Of a DNA stretch of 40,083 nt, positions 1-7,320 are shown in pieces (within the stretch, counting starts at the first letter, position 1; every line of letters begins with the position of its first letter). This DNA comes from Fusicatenibacter sp. (GTDB lineage Bacteria; Bacillota; Clostridia; Lachnospirales; Lachnospiraceae): assembly GCA_022766945.1 (NCBI GenBank), contig JALEOU010000087.1, positions 1 through 40,083 of the forward strand, written 5' to 3'. Below the pieces are notes generated by a model. That model searched no databases and had not been told where the DNA came from. It was given only the letters and a program-made list of their open reading frames with translations. A program made the position numbers and the translations under genes.

Positions 1-242
1 TTCTTGCAGTTTTCCTGCAGAGTCCAGTGGCAGGTGGTAGCGGCTGAAGTAATTGTGATACCACGTTCCTGCTCCTGTTCCATCCAGTCCATGGTAGCAG
101 TTCCTTCATGAGTATCACCAATTTTATAGTTAACACCGGTATAGTACAGAATACGTTCGGTAAGAGTGGTCTTACCAGCATCGATATGAGCCATAATACC
201 AATGTTTCTGGTTCTCTCTAATGGATATTCTCTTCCAGCCAA
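1..242 (-). CDS. fusA: Elongation factor G, N-terminal part (cut by window edge)
   Basis: Translational GTPase that moves tRNA and mRNA through the ribosome. Only the first 80 codons are present. They include the P-loop (G1) motif AHIDAGKTT near residue 19 and the switch region with [11 protein letters not shown] choose a TTG start at 240-242 because it sits 7 nt after a strong AAAGGAGGA ribosome binding site (250-258) and gives the family N terminus [13 protein letters not shown]. The gene lies 14 bp after rpsG, the usual rpsL-rpsG-fusA order of the str operon. Identity is near certain; the rest of the gene lies outside the window. Confidence 0.97.
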   Translation of the reverse strand, partial: MAGREYPLERTRNIGIMAHIDAGKTTLTERILYYTGVNYKIGDTHEGTATMDWMEQEQERGITITSAATTCHWTLQENCK

Positions 243-256
243 CGGATTTTCCTCCT

Positions 257-760
<504 letters not shown>

Positions 761-899
761 TCATCGGTACTCACACTTAAACACCAGCATGTCCGCGCGT
801 GTAAATTCTCTATAAATCCGCAGCCGTATGGGATTTATGGAATAACCGCACAACATTTTGATCTTTGTGATACTAGATATCTCGAATTCGTTTTCTTAA

Positions 900-1316
900 T
901 TATTTCTTTTTCGGTCTCTTAGCACCGTATTTGGAACGGGCCTGTTTTCTGTTAGCAACACCTGCAGTATCAAGAGTACCACGGATGATGTGATATCTGG
1001 TACCTGGCAGGTCCTTAACTCTTCCTCCACGGATCAGCACAACGCTGTGCTCCTGAAGGTTGTGACCTTCTCCCGGGATGTAACTTGTTACTTCGATTCC
1101 GTTGGAAAGACGAACTCTGGCGATTTTACGAAGCGCTGAGTTAGGCTTTTTCGGGGTGGCAGTCTTAACGGCTGTACACACACCTCTCTTCTGAGGAGAA
1201 GACATGTCTGTAGATTTCTTTCTCAGAGAATTGTAGCTTTTCTGCAGTGCCGGAGCTGTGGACTTCTTTACGGATGTCTCACGGCCTTTTCTTACTAACT
1301 GATTAAATGTTGGCAT
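900..1316 (-). CDS. rpsL: 30S ribosomal protein S12
   Basis: Decoding-centre protein of the small ribosomal subunit. The 138-residue product starts [12 protein letters not shown] and carries an extra lysine-rich stretch at about residues 15-40, typical of Gram-positive S12. The conserved PNSALRK motif (about 59-64) and GGRVKDLPG motif (about 97-105) are intact. The lysines where streptomycin-resistance mutations commonly occur are unchanged (K57 and K101 here), so the allele looks streptomycin-sensitive at these positions. The ATG at 1314-1316 follows an AGGAGGTG ribosome binding site. This is the first gene of the str operon, read from the promoter at 1456-1484. Confidence 0.98.
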   Translation of the reverse strand: MPTFNQLVRKGRETSVKKSTAPALQKSYNSLRKKSTDMSSPQKRGVCTAVKTATPKKPNSALRKIARVRLSNGIEVTSYIPGEGHNLQEHSVVLIRGGRVKDLPGTRYHIIRGTLDTAGVANRKQARSKYGAKRPKKK

Positions 1317-1455
1317 TCCATTTCACCTCCTGATAGATTTCTCCGTGCGTTTGCCGTGCACGGGGTTTTCGTACGGCTGCTGTTTTTCTTCTTCAGCTGC
1401 GCTTTTCGCGCTATTTGGCGCACAAAAAGAACTGTGCTTTTATGCACGCTTGGTT

Positions 1456-1484
1456 ATTATATCGTCTCGTCGGTCAAAAGTCAA
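1456..1484 (-). promoter_or_regulatory. Consensus sigma-A promoter of the str operon
   Basis: On the minus strand TTGACT (1479-1484) and TATAAT (1456-1461) are separated by 17 nt. This predicts a leader of about 130 nt ahead of rpsL. The leader contains a GC-rich inverted repeat (CCGTGC / GCACGG, 1343-1363). Its role is unknown; it is not followed by a U tract. Confidence 0.85.
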
Positions 1485-1523
1485 GGGGAAATCTCCTGAA
1501 ATATAAAATTGCTGAAGTGAAAA

Positions 1524-1597
1524 GTTACTGTTCAGAGCTCATACGAAACAGCTGTGCAAAAATAGGATCTCGAAAGCAGACCCTTGAGAAACGCCGC
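1524..1597 (+). repeat. Dispersed repeat, copy A
   Basis: The plus strand reads GTTACTGTTCAGA, then CAGCTGTGCAAAAATAG, ATCTCG, AGCAGACCCTTGA and AAACGCCG in order. The same blocks recur in both arms of the palindrome at 29401-29580, with only a few substitutions in the right arm. The copy lies just upstream of the str promoter and 6 bp from the end of the 1603-2076 gene, so it sits between two same-strand transcripts. It has no partner arm nearby. Confidence 0.75.
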
Positions 1598-1602
1598 AAT
1601 TT

Positions 1603-2076
1603 TCAAAGATCCCGTAACCTGGAAAATCTGCAGGCACTGCACGCTTCCGGTTTGTCAAGGATCTGAGCACTGCACCATTTTTCCCGCTCTCCCTTGCTTT
1701 CACAGTTGTCACACCAGGGAAACAGACGAACGGAACTGACTGTGATATCCCGGAAAGCTCTCTCTTCATCCTTGTTAATGTCATACTGCTGTTTTCTGGT
1801 CAGTTCTTCACAATGCTCGTAGATCCAGGCAAGCTGTTCACGGGTGGGTGTATGTTTCTGTCCCGCCAGTACAAAATCCATATCAGATTGCTGCAGCTTC
1901 TCCTTTCCATCCGGTCTTTTGAATTCTATAAATATAATATATCCCCGGCGCAGAAGCTCCTGAAGTGGTTCTGCACATTTTTCCTGATCTCCCAGCAGTT
2001 TTCTTGCTGTCTCAGCATGATATGTCTCTTGTTTCGGATAAAATGTTCCATCTGCTGCTAAAAATCCATCAGCCAT
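1603..2076 (-). CDS. Hypothetical cysteine-rich protein
   Basis: I do not recognise this 157-residue protein. The ATG at 2074-2076 follows GGGGGAG at a suitable distance, which supports a real gene. The N-terminal two thirds is charged and soluble. The last 40 residues carry two CxxC pairs (C122/C125 and C146/C149) plus C135, the pattern of a small zinc- or metal-binding knot. There is no signal peptide or membrane segment. It reads in the same direction as rpsL but is separated from it by a strong promoter. The function is unknown. It may be a lineage-specific gene inserted between the str operon and the thiamin operon. Confidence 0.7.
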   Translation of the reverse strand: MADGFLAADGTFYPKQETYHAETARKLLGDQEKCAEPLQELLRRGYIIFIEFKRPDGKEKLQQSDMDFVLAGQKHTPTREQLAWIYEHCEELTRKQQYDINKDEERAFRDITVSSVRLFPWCDNCESKGEREKWCSAQILDKPEACSACRFSRLRDL

Positions 2077-2133
2077 TTTCTCCCCCTTTTGTGAATCACA
2101 TCCACATGCGAGCCGTTGTTCGTCACATGCCGC

Positions 2134-2159
2134 GCTCCTGATCCCGAAAGGTCAGGAGC
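2134..2159. terminator. Stem-loop between divergent units
   Basis: An eight-pair perfect stem (GCTCCTGA / TCAGGAGC) with a 10-nt loop lies in the gap between the 1603-2076 gene and the thiamin promoter. Neither side has a strong U tract, so it may be a weak terminator or only an inverted repeat. Confidence 0.3.
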
Positions 2160-2232
2160 TGTTCACTGTTTGAATTTTGCTGATTATACCTCATTTTTTC
2201 CGCATCTGCAATATCTGATTTCTTGTTTTTTC

Positions 2233-2261
2233 TTGTAAATCTGTTTCTTCTATAGTATAAT
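2233..2261 (+). promoter_or_regulatory. Promoter of the thiD-thiC operon
   Basis: TTGTAA (2233-2238) and a perfect TATAAT (2256-2261) are separated by 17 nt. The promoter ends just upstream of the TPP aptamer, as expected for a riboswitch-led transcript. Confidence 0.85.
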
Positions 2262-2269
2262 AGGAACAA

Positions 2270-2358
2270 CAACCGGGGTGCTCACAGATAAGTGGGCTGA
2301 GAGTAAGCTGTATCGCTTTAACCCATAACCTGATTTGGATAATGCCAACGTAGGGACC
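2270..2358 (+). promoter_or_regulatory. TPP riboswitch (THI element) aptamer
   Basis: All conserved blocks of the THI box are present: CCGGGGTGC (2273-2281), GGGCTGAGA (2294-2302), ACCC then AACCTGATTTGGATAATGCC (around 2330-2345), and the closing AACGTAGGGA (2347-2356). The aptamer binds thiamin pyrophosphate. It lies directly ahead of thiD and thiC, both thiamin biosynthesis genes. Confidence 0.97.
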
Positions 2359-2379
2359 TATACAGAAGATAGTCTGACT

Positions 2380-2413
2380 GCTGTAGTGCGCTTTTGGCAT
2401 TATGGCTTTTTTT
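2380..2413 (+). terminator. Riboswitch expression platform: intrinsic terminator
   Basis: A ten-pair stem, GCTGTAGTGC (2380-2389) with GCATTATGGC (2397-2406), including G-U pairs, encloses a 7-nt loop and is followed by seven T residues (2407-2413). It lies 22 nt after the TPP aptamer and ahead of the thiD ribosome binding site. This is the layout of a switch that stops transcription when TPP is bound. Confidence 0.75.
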
Positions 2414-2437
2414 ATGTTCTGCAGGAGAAACCGATTC

Positions 2438-3229
2438 ATGAAAACTGTACTTACCATTGCCGGCAGCGATTCCGGAGGCGGCGCCGGCATCCAGGCTGAC
2501 TTAAAGACTATGACGGCCTTCGGAATTTACGGCACAAGCGCCGTGACTGCTCTGACTGCTCAGAATACGACAGGAATTCAGAGTGTTTTGCCTGTGTCTC
2601 CCGAATTTCTTGCTGCTCAGCTGGACAGCGTTTTTTCTGACCTTCCGCCTGATGCAGTCAAGATTGGCATGGTTCCCACGCCGGAAAGCATGCGTATTCT
2701 GATCGACAGGCTCCGCTTTTACCGTGCATCACATATCGTGATAGATCCAGTCATGATTTCAAGCAGTGGGACACCGCTGATGAGCAGTGAAGCAATCCAG
2801 CTGGCAAAAGAAGAACTTTTTCCGCTTGCCCAGGTCATCACACCGAATCTGCCGGAGACGGAATTTTTATCCGGCATGCAGATTGACAGCGATGCGGCAC
2901 GTGAACAGGCTGCTACCGCAATCAGCATGGCATACGGCTGCGCGGTTCTCGTAAAAGGGGGACACACTCCGGGAGCCGATGACCTGCTCTGTGCGGGAGA
3001 TACTTTTCTCTGGTATCGCGGAGAGCGGATTGAGAATCCGAACACCCATGGAACAGGCTGTACCTGCAGCTCAGCACTGGCCTGCGGGCTCGCACTTGGC
3101 AGAACACTTCCCGATGCAGTGCGGGGAGCCAAAGCGTATATGAACGGCGCAATCCGCTCCGGACTGAACCTGGGAAGCGGAAGCGGTCCCCTGGACCATA
3201 CCTGGTGTCTCACACCATTTTCTCCATGA
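2438..3229 (+). CDS. thiD: Hydroxymethylpyrimidine / phosphomethylpyrimidine kinase
   Basis: Cytosolic ribokinase-fold enzyme that phosphorylates HMP and then HMP-phosphate to HMP-pyrophosphate, the pyrimidine donor for thiamin phosphate synthesis. The 263-residue product has the usual length. It begins MKTVLTIAGSDSGGGAGIQ, the family signature that forms the substrate pocket, and has the anion-hole motif NTHGTGCTCSSAL near residue 203-215. The start at 2438 follows CAGGAG; the in-frame ATG at 2402 lies inside the riboswitch terminator and is rejected. It is followed by thiC after 87 bp. No thiE, thiG or thiM homologue is in the window, so coupling to the thiazole must be encoded elsewhere. 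Confidence 0.96.
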   Translation: MKTVLTIAGSDSGGGAGIQADLKTMTAFGIYGTSAVTALTAQNTTGIQSVLPVSPEFLAAQLDSVFSDLPPDAVKIGMVPTPESMRILIDRLRFYRASHIVIDPVMISSSGTPLMSSEAIQLAKEELFPLAQVITPNLPETEFLSGMQIDSDAAREQAATAISMAYGCAVLVKGGHTPGADDLLCAGDTFLWYRGERIENPNTHGTGCTCSSALACGLALGRTLPDAVRGAKAYMNGAIRSGLNLGSGSGPLDHTWCLTPFSP

Positions 3230-3316
3230 GCTTAAAGGGAAAACTTCAGAATCAAAAGTTTTACCCAGAATTTACAAACAGGATACATATATTAATAGGA
3301 AAGGATCTTTTATTTT

Positions 3317-4621
3317 ATGGAAGCATACGCAACACAGATGGACGCTGCCCGCAGAGGCATCGTAACAAAGGAACTGGAAATTGTAGCAAAAAAAGAGCGC
3401 ATGACTGTGGAGGAACTGATGCCGCTTGTTGCCTCAGGCAAAGTCGTCATCTGCGCCAACAAGCATCACACCTGCATTGATCCCGAAGGTGTCGGATCCA
3501 TGCTCCGCACAAAAATCAATGTAAATCTGGGTGTTTCCCGTGACTGCAAGGATTACAATATTGAGATGGAGAAGGTTATGGAAGCTGTAAATATGGGAGC
3601 CCATGCGATCATGGATCTCTCCTCCCACGGAAATACCATTCCTTTCCGCCGCAAACTGACACACGAATGCCCGGCTATGATCGGAACTGTTCCGGTATAC
3701 GACTCTGTCATTCACTATCAGAGAGATCTGGACACACTGACCGCGAAAGACTTCATTGATGTCGTTCGCCTTCACGCTGAGGACGGCGTGGATTTCGTTA
3801 CGCTCCACTGTGGAATCACCCGAAAGACCATCGATCAGATCCGGAATCATAAGCGGAAAATGAACATTGTATCCCGCGGCGGTTCTCTGGTCTTCGCCTG
3901 GATGTGCATGACCGGCAATGAAAACCCGTTCTACGAATATTTTGATGAAATTCTTGATATCTGCCGTGAACACGACGTCACGATCTCCCTGGGAGATGCC
4001 TGCCGTCCCGGCTGTCTGGCAGATGCTTCCGATGTTTGCCAGATCGAGGAACTGGTACGCCTGGGCGAACTGACAAAACGTGCCTGGGCAAAGGATGTCC
4101 AGGTGATGGTGGAAGGTCCGGGACATATGCCGATGGATCAGATTGCCGCCAATATGAAGATCCAGCAGACGATCTGCAGCGGAGCACCGTTCTATGTACT
4201 TGGTCCTCTGGTGACCGACATCGCTCCGGGCTATGATCACATCACCTCCGCAATCGGAGGCGCGATTGCTGCCGCATCCGGTGCCGCTTTCCTGTGCTAT
4301 GTTACCCCCGCGGAGCATCTCGCACTTCCGAATGTCGATGACGTAAAACAGGGCATTATGGCTTCCAAGATTGCTGCTCATGCCGCTGATATCGCAAAAG
4401 GTGTCCGCGGCGCCAGAGAAATGGATGACAAAATGGCTGATGCCAGAAGAGCTCTGGACTGGGAGGCTCAGTGGGCCTGCGCAATGGATCCTGAAACCGC
4501 AAAAGCGATCCGTGAAGAACGCAAGCCGGAGCACGACGATACCTGTTCCATGTGCGGAAAGTTCTGTGCCGTTCGCAGCATGAACAAGGCGCTGGCAGGA
4601 GAGCACATCGACATTCTCTGA
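3317..4621 (+). CDS. thiC: Phosphomethylpyrimidine synthase (radical SAM)
   Basis: Converts aminoimidazole ribotide to HMP-phosphate by an unusual radical SAM rearrangement. At 434 residues this is the shorter ThiC form lacking the N-terminal domain found in Escherichia coli and plant enzymes. Visible landmarks are [10 protein letters not shown], the [13 protein letters not shown] motif in the barrel core, and the C-terminal iron-sulfur motif CSMCGKFC (CX2CX4C), which lies near the end as is normal for ThiC. A start at 3317 follows AGGAAAGGA. It shares the TPP-controlled transcript with thiD and is closed by a strong terminator. Confidence 0.97.
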   Translation: MEAYATQMDAARRGIVTKELEIVAKKERMTVEELMPLVASGKVVICANKHHTCIDPEGVGSMLRTKINVNLGVSRDCKDYNIEMEKVMEAVNMGAHAIMDLSSHGNTIPFRRKLTHECPAMIGTVPVYDSVIHYQRDLDTLTAKDFIDVVRLHAEDGVDFVTLHCGITRKTIDQIRNHKRKMNIVSRGGSLVFAWMCMTGNENPFYEYFDEILDICREHDVTISLGDACRPGCLADASDVCQIEELVRLGELTKRAWAKDVQVMVEGPGHMPMDQIAANMKIQQTICSGAPFYVLGPLVTDIAPGYDHITSAIGGAIAAASGAAFLCYVTPAEHLALPNVDDVKQGIMASKIAAHAADIAKGVRGAREMDDKMADARRALDWEAQWACAMDPETAKAIREERKPEHDDTCSMCGKFCAVRSMNKALAGEHIDIL

Positions 4622-4662
4622 TCCATTGACACGATCCTGACTTTCTATGCCTGACAACCTGC

Positions 4663-4711
4663 AAAAATGGTGCAGCACCGGATCTTTTTTCCGGCGCTGC
4701 ACCATTTTTTC
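4663..4711 (+). terminator. Intrinsic terminator after thiC
   Basis: A 20-nt arm (4663-4682) pairs with 4690-4709 with a single A-C mismatch, and the 3' arm runs into six T residues. It ends the thiamin operon ahead of the queuosine salvage operon. Confidence 0.9.
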
Positions 4712-4735
4712 TATGCGGTACTGACCCGATTTCTC

Positions 4736-4764
4736 TGGTCATATGCCTTATTATGTGTTATACT
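4736..4764 (+). promoter_or_regulatory. Probable promoter of the queuosine salvage operon
   Basis: TGGTCA (4736-4741), 17 nt, then TATACT (4759-4764). The -35 is weak and the -10 is good. It lies about 45 nt upstream of the preQ1 aptamer. Confidence 0.5.
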
Positions 4765-4811
4765 CATGATCGTGCATTTATCTAATCGGTATTCGACAAA
4801 AGAACACCGGA

Positions 4812-4845
4812 CTGGTTCGTAAACTTCCCAGGATAAAAAACCAAG
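4812..4845 (+). promoter_or_regulatory. preQ1-I riboswitch aptamer
   Basis: The 34-nt segment has the compact preQ1-I layout: stem CTGG (4812-4815) / CCAG (4828-4831), a loop containing TTCGTAAACTT and the cytosine-rich closing bases, then the A-rich tail GATAAAAAACCAAG that folds back into the loop as an H-type pseudoknot. It aligns block by block with the short preQ1-I aptamers of Thermoanaerobacter and Bacillus. It stands 60 nt upstream of a gene set that I identify independently as queuine salvage. A hairpin (TGCCG / CGGCA, about 4854-4879) follows without a U tract, so the control mechanism is not clear. Confidence 0.85.
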
Positions 4846-4905
4846 TATCTCAATGCCGTTCGGCGCTTTTCCAGCGGCACAAAAAAATGTAAAGGAGATT
4901 GGAGA

Positions 4906-5970
4906 ATGAATGCAAGAAAAGTCATCATCGACTGTGACCCGGGAATCGATGACGCTCTGGCTCTGATGCTGGCGCTTTCTTCACCGGAACTGGAAATTCT
5001 CGGCATCACAATTGTCTGTGGAAATGTTCCCACTTCCCAGGGTGCCAAAAATGCCCTGAAAATTCTGGAATGGATGGGTCAAACAAACATCCCTGTCTAT
5101 TCCGGCGAGGAGACCCCTCTGGTCCGCGATTATGTGGACGCCTCTGACACCCACGGTATGGACGGCCTGGGAGAATCCGGATATGCGGATGTTCTCTCAT
5201 CTGCCCCGAGAGCAGATGCTGTTTCCTTCCTCATTAATACTCTGAAAACCACCCCAAACGTATCCATCATTGCCATCGGACCTCTGACAAACATTGCCAG
5301 AGTTATCTTGCGTGACCCGGACTGCCTTGCAAATCTGCAGGAATTTGTATCCATGGGCGGCAGTTACAAAAGTCACGGCAACTGTTCTCCGGTTGCTGAA
5401 TACAACTACTGGTGCGATCCGGACGGGGCAAAGATTGTCTTCGATGCCTTCGCCTCCCTGCCCCATCTGAAAGGCAAACTGCTTCAGATGGTTGGACTGG
5501 ATGTCACACGAAAAATCGTTCTGACTCCGAACCTTCTGGAATACATGAAAAATGTCAATCCCCTGATGGGTACGCGCATTGAACGGATCACCCGTTTCTA
5601 CTTTGATTTTCACTGGAAACAGGAAGGCGTCATCGGCTGTGTGATCAATGATCCTCTGGCCGTAGCCTGTTTTCTTGATCCGAATCTCTGCAGCGGATTC
5701 GACTCCTATACGCAGATCGAGACGACGGGACTTGGCATTGGGCAGAGTATTGTGGATGCTATGAATTTCTATCAAAAAGCACCCAACAGCCATATTCTGA
5801 CACAGGTCAATGTCTCAGGTTTTCTGCAGCTTTTCCTGACACGCGTGATCGGCGCAAAAAAAGAGCAGATCGAATCGATCCTGCCGCAGATCCTATCGCC
5901 GGCCCCACGGTTCCCCCATGAAACCTGCTATGCTTCTCTGGAAGATATAAGAAGGAGGGAATTCTCATGA
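4906..5970 (+). CDS. queK: Nucleoside hydrolase, probable queuosine hydrolase
   Basis: Member of the inosine/uridine-preferring nucleoside hydrolase family, 354 residues. The calcium-binding signature DCDPGIDD (D9, D11, D15, D16) is complete, and the conserved NDPLAV motif near residue 247 supplies the last metal ligand. Family members cleave the N-glycosidic bond of ribonucleosides. The preQ1 riboswitch upstream and the radical-SAM lyase and ECF S component downstream point to queuosine as substrate, as described for QueK of Clostridioides difficile, releasing queuine. The ATG follows AAAGGAG. The stop overlaps the next ATG. The family call is certain; the queuosine specificity is inferred from context. 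Confidence 0.85.
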   Translation: MNARKVIIDCDPGIDDALALMLALSSPELEILGITIVCGNVPTSQGAKNALKILEWMGQTNIPVYSGEETPLVRDYVDASDTHGMDGLGESGYADVLSSAPRADAVSFLINTLKTTPNVSIIAIGPLTNIARVILRDPDCLANLQEFVSMGGSYKSHGNCSPVAEYNYWCDPDGAKIVFDAFASLPHLKGKLLQMVGLDVTRKIVLTPNLLEYMKNVNPLMGTRIERITRFYFDFHWKQEGVIGCVINDPLAVACFLDPNLCSGFDSYTQIETTGLGIGQSIVDAMNFYQKAPNSHILTQVNVSGFLQLFLTRVIGAKKEQIESILPQILSPAPRFPHETCYASLEDIRRREFS

Positions 5971-6545
5971 AACGTCCGAATGCTCTTCAGCTTTGCTTTC
6001 TGGCTTTTTGTGCCGCTCTGAATCTGATCGGAGGTACCATCGCCCTGATGCTGCGGCTGCCCATTTATCTGGACACTCTTGGCACCATGCTTTCCGCTGC
6101 ACTCTTTGGTCCTCTGTGGGGCATGGTTCCCGGACTGATCAGCGGACTGATCAGCGGCTTTACCAGTGACATCTACGCTCTGTATTATATCCCGGTACAG
6201 CTGATCATTGGTTTTCTCACCGGATGCGTCTTTTCCAAACGGAATCCGAAAGGCTGGCGCCTTGTTCCCGCAGCCGCTATGATTTCCCTGCCCGGCACTG
6301 TGGTCAGTTCCGCCATCACCGCTTTTGTCTTTGGAGGAATCACCTCCTCCGGCTCCACTGTTTTGGTCCAGCTGCTCCACGGCTTTGGCATGAATCTGAC
6401 TCTGGCCGTCTGTATGGTACAGGCAGCTACCGACTATGTCGACCGCATTCTTGTCCTGGCGCTAACATTGGCTGTACTTTCGCTCCTGCCCGGAAGCATA
6501 CGCTATCATCTGCAGAAAGGAGACGTCCGCCATGGATCGCTATAA
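5967..6545 (+). CDS. ECF transporter S component, probable queuosine/queuine uptake
   Basis: Small membrane protein of 192 residues with about six hydrophobic segments, the size and layout of substrate-binding S components of energy-coupling-factor transporters. The motif YLDTLGTMLSAALFGPLWG near the N terminus is typical of one ECF S branch. No EcfA or EcfT gene is adjacent, so it probably uses a shared module encoded elsewhere. It overlaps the upstream gene by 4 nt (ATGA) and the downstream gene by 14 nt, and has a strong AAGGAGGG site. The position between the probable queK and queL suggests transport of queuosine, queuine or a precursor. I leave the symbol blank because QueT and QrtT families cannot be separated by eye. 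Confidence 0.8.
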   Translation: MKRPNALQLCFLAFCAALNLIGGTIALMLRLPIYLDTLGTMLSAALFGPLWGMVPGLISGLISGFTSDIYALYYIPVQLIIGFLTGCVFSKRNPKGWRLVPAAAMISLPGTVVSSAITAFVFGGITSSGSTVLVQLLHGFGMNLTLAVCMVQAATDYVDRILVLALTLAVLSLLPGSIRYHLQKGDVRHGSL

Positions 6546-7221
6546 CCGTATTACCAACAAAAACCAAAGAGAAATCGTCCTCTTAAAAGCCTGGCCCTGC
6601 GCCTGGGGGAAATGTCGTTTCTGTGATTATACGGAGGACAATTCCACCAACAAAGAGGAAATGATCGCACTGAATGCCGAAGTTCTCTCCCATGTCACCG
6701 GAGAATTCGGAGTGCTGGAGGTTATCAACTCCGGAAGCTGCTTCGAGCTTCCCAAAGAAACACTTGCGCTGATCCGCAGGATTATTCAGGAGAAGCACAT
6801 TAACCGACTCTTTTTTGAGGCTCACTGGATGTATCGGGAACATCTGCAGAAGATGCGGGATTACATGGGCATCCCGATTACGTTTAAGATTGGTGTTGAA
6901 ACATTCAATTACGATTTTCGCGAACACTATCTGAACAAACATGCTGATTTTCATTCCGCAGAAGAAGTCAGCCGCTACTTCGATTCTCCCTGTCTGATGG
7001 TGGGGATCAAAGGACAGACCCGTGAAATGATCGCCTACGATATGGAAATGCTGAAAAAATACTTCCGTCTCGGAACCGTCAACGTATTCACCGACAATTC
7101 TACTGATGTAAAGCGCGATCCCGAGTTGGTAGACTGGTTTATGGAAACCTATGCTCAGCTTCTTTGCGACCCTTCAGTGGAGGTGCTCTACGAAAAAACC
7201 GATTTTGGAGTCGGCGACTGA
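6532..7221 (+). CDS. queL: Radical-SAM-like protein, probable queuine lyase
   Basis: A 229-residue protein whose N terminus carries PCAWGKCRFCDY, an iron-sulfur cysteine triad C23, C28, C31 (CX4CX2C). The rest resembles a shortened TIM-barrel radical SAM enzyme: LEVINSGSCFELP, RLFFEAHW and ITFKIGVETFN match successive core strands. In Clostridioides difficile the queuine lyase QueL is a small radical SAM enzyme that converts queuine to preQ1 and is encoded with QueK and a transporter. The same trio, under a preQ1 riboswitch, is seen here. The ribosome binding site AAAGGAG lies inside the end of the upstream gene. Family confidence is high; the exact reaction is inferred. Confidence 0.82.
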   Translation: MDRYNRITNKNQREIVLLKAWPCAWGKCRFCDYTEDNSTNKEEMIALNAEVLSHVTGEFGVLEVINSGSCFELPKETLALIRRIIQEKHINRLFFEAHWMYREHLQKMRDYMGIPITFKIGVETFNYDFREHYLNKHADFHSAEEVSRYFDSPCLMVGIKGQTREMIAYDMEMLKKYFRLGTVNVFTDNSTDVKRDPELVDWFMETYAQLLCDPSVEVLYEKTDFGVGD

Positions 7222-7269
7222 CAAACCGTCATTTTCTGATTGACTTACCATCATCTCTCTGGAGATTTC

Positions 7270-7304
7270 GAAAACTGCCGGCTGTTAGCCGGCAGTTTTC
7301 GTTT
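7270..7304 (+). terminator. Intrinsic terminator after the queuosine operon
   Basis: A perfect 13-pair stem (7270-7282 with 7288-7300), 5-nt loop, T-rich 3' side. The A-rich 5' side means it could also serve the converging minus-strand gene that ends at 7321. Confidence 0.88.
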
Positions 7305-7320
7305 TATCCCAGGCCTTTGA

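Noticed and set aside
2402-2437. Upstream in-frame ATG for thiD
   Set aside because: It lies in the 3' arm of the riboswitch terminator, has no ribosome binding site, and would add 12 non-family residues.
3434-4705. Long open frame antisense to thiC
   Set aside because: It is the complement of a highly conserved gene, has no ribosome binding site and gives no recognisable protein.
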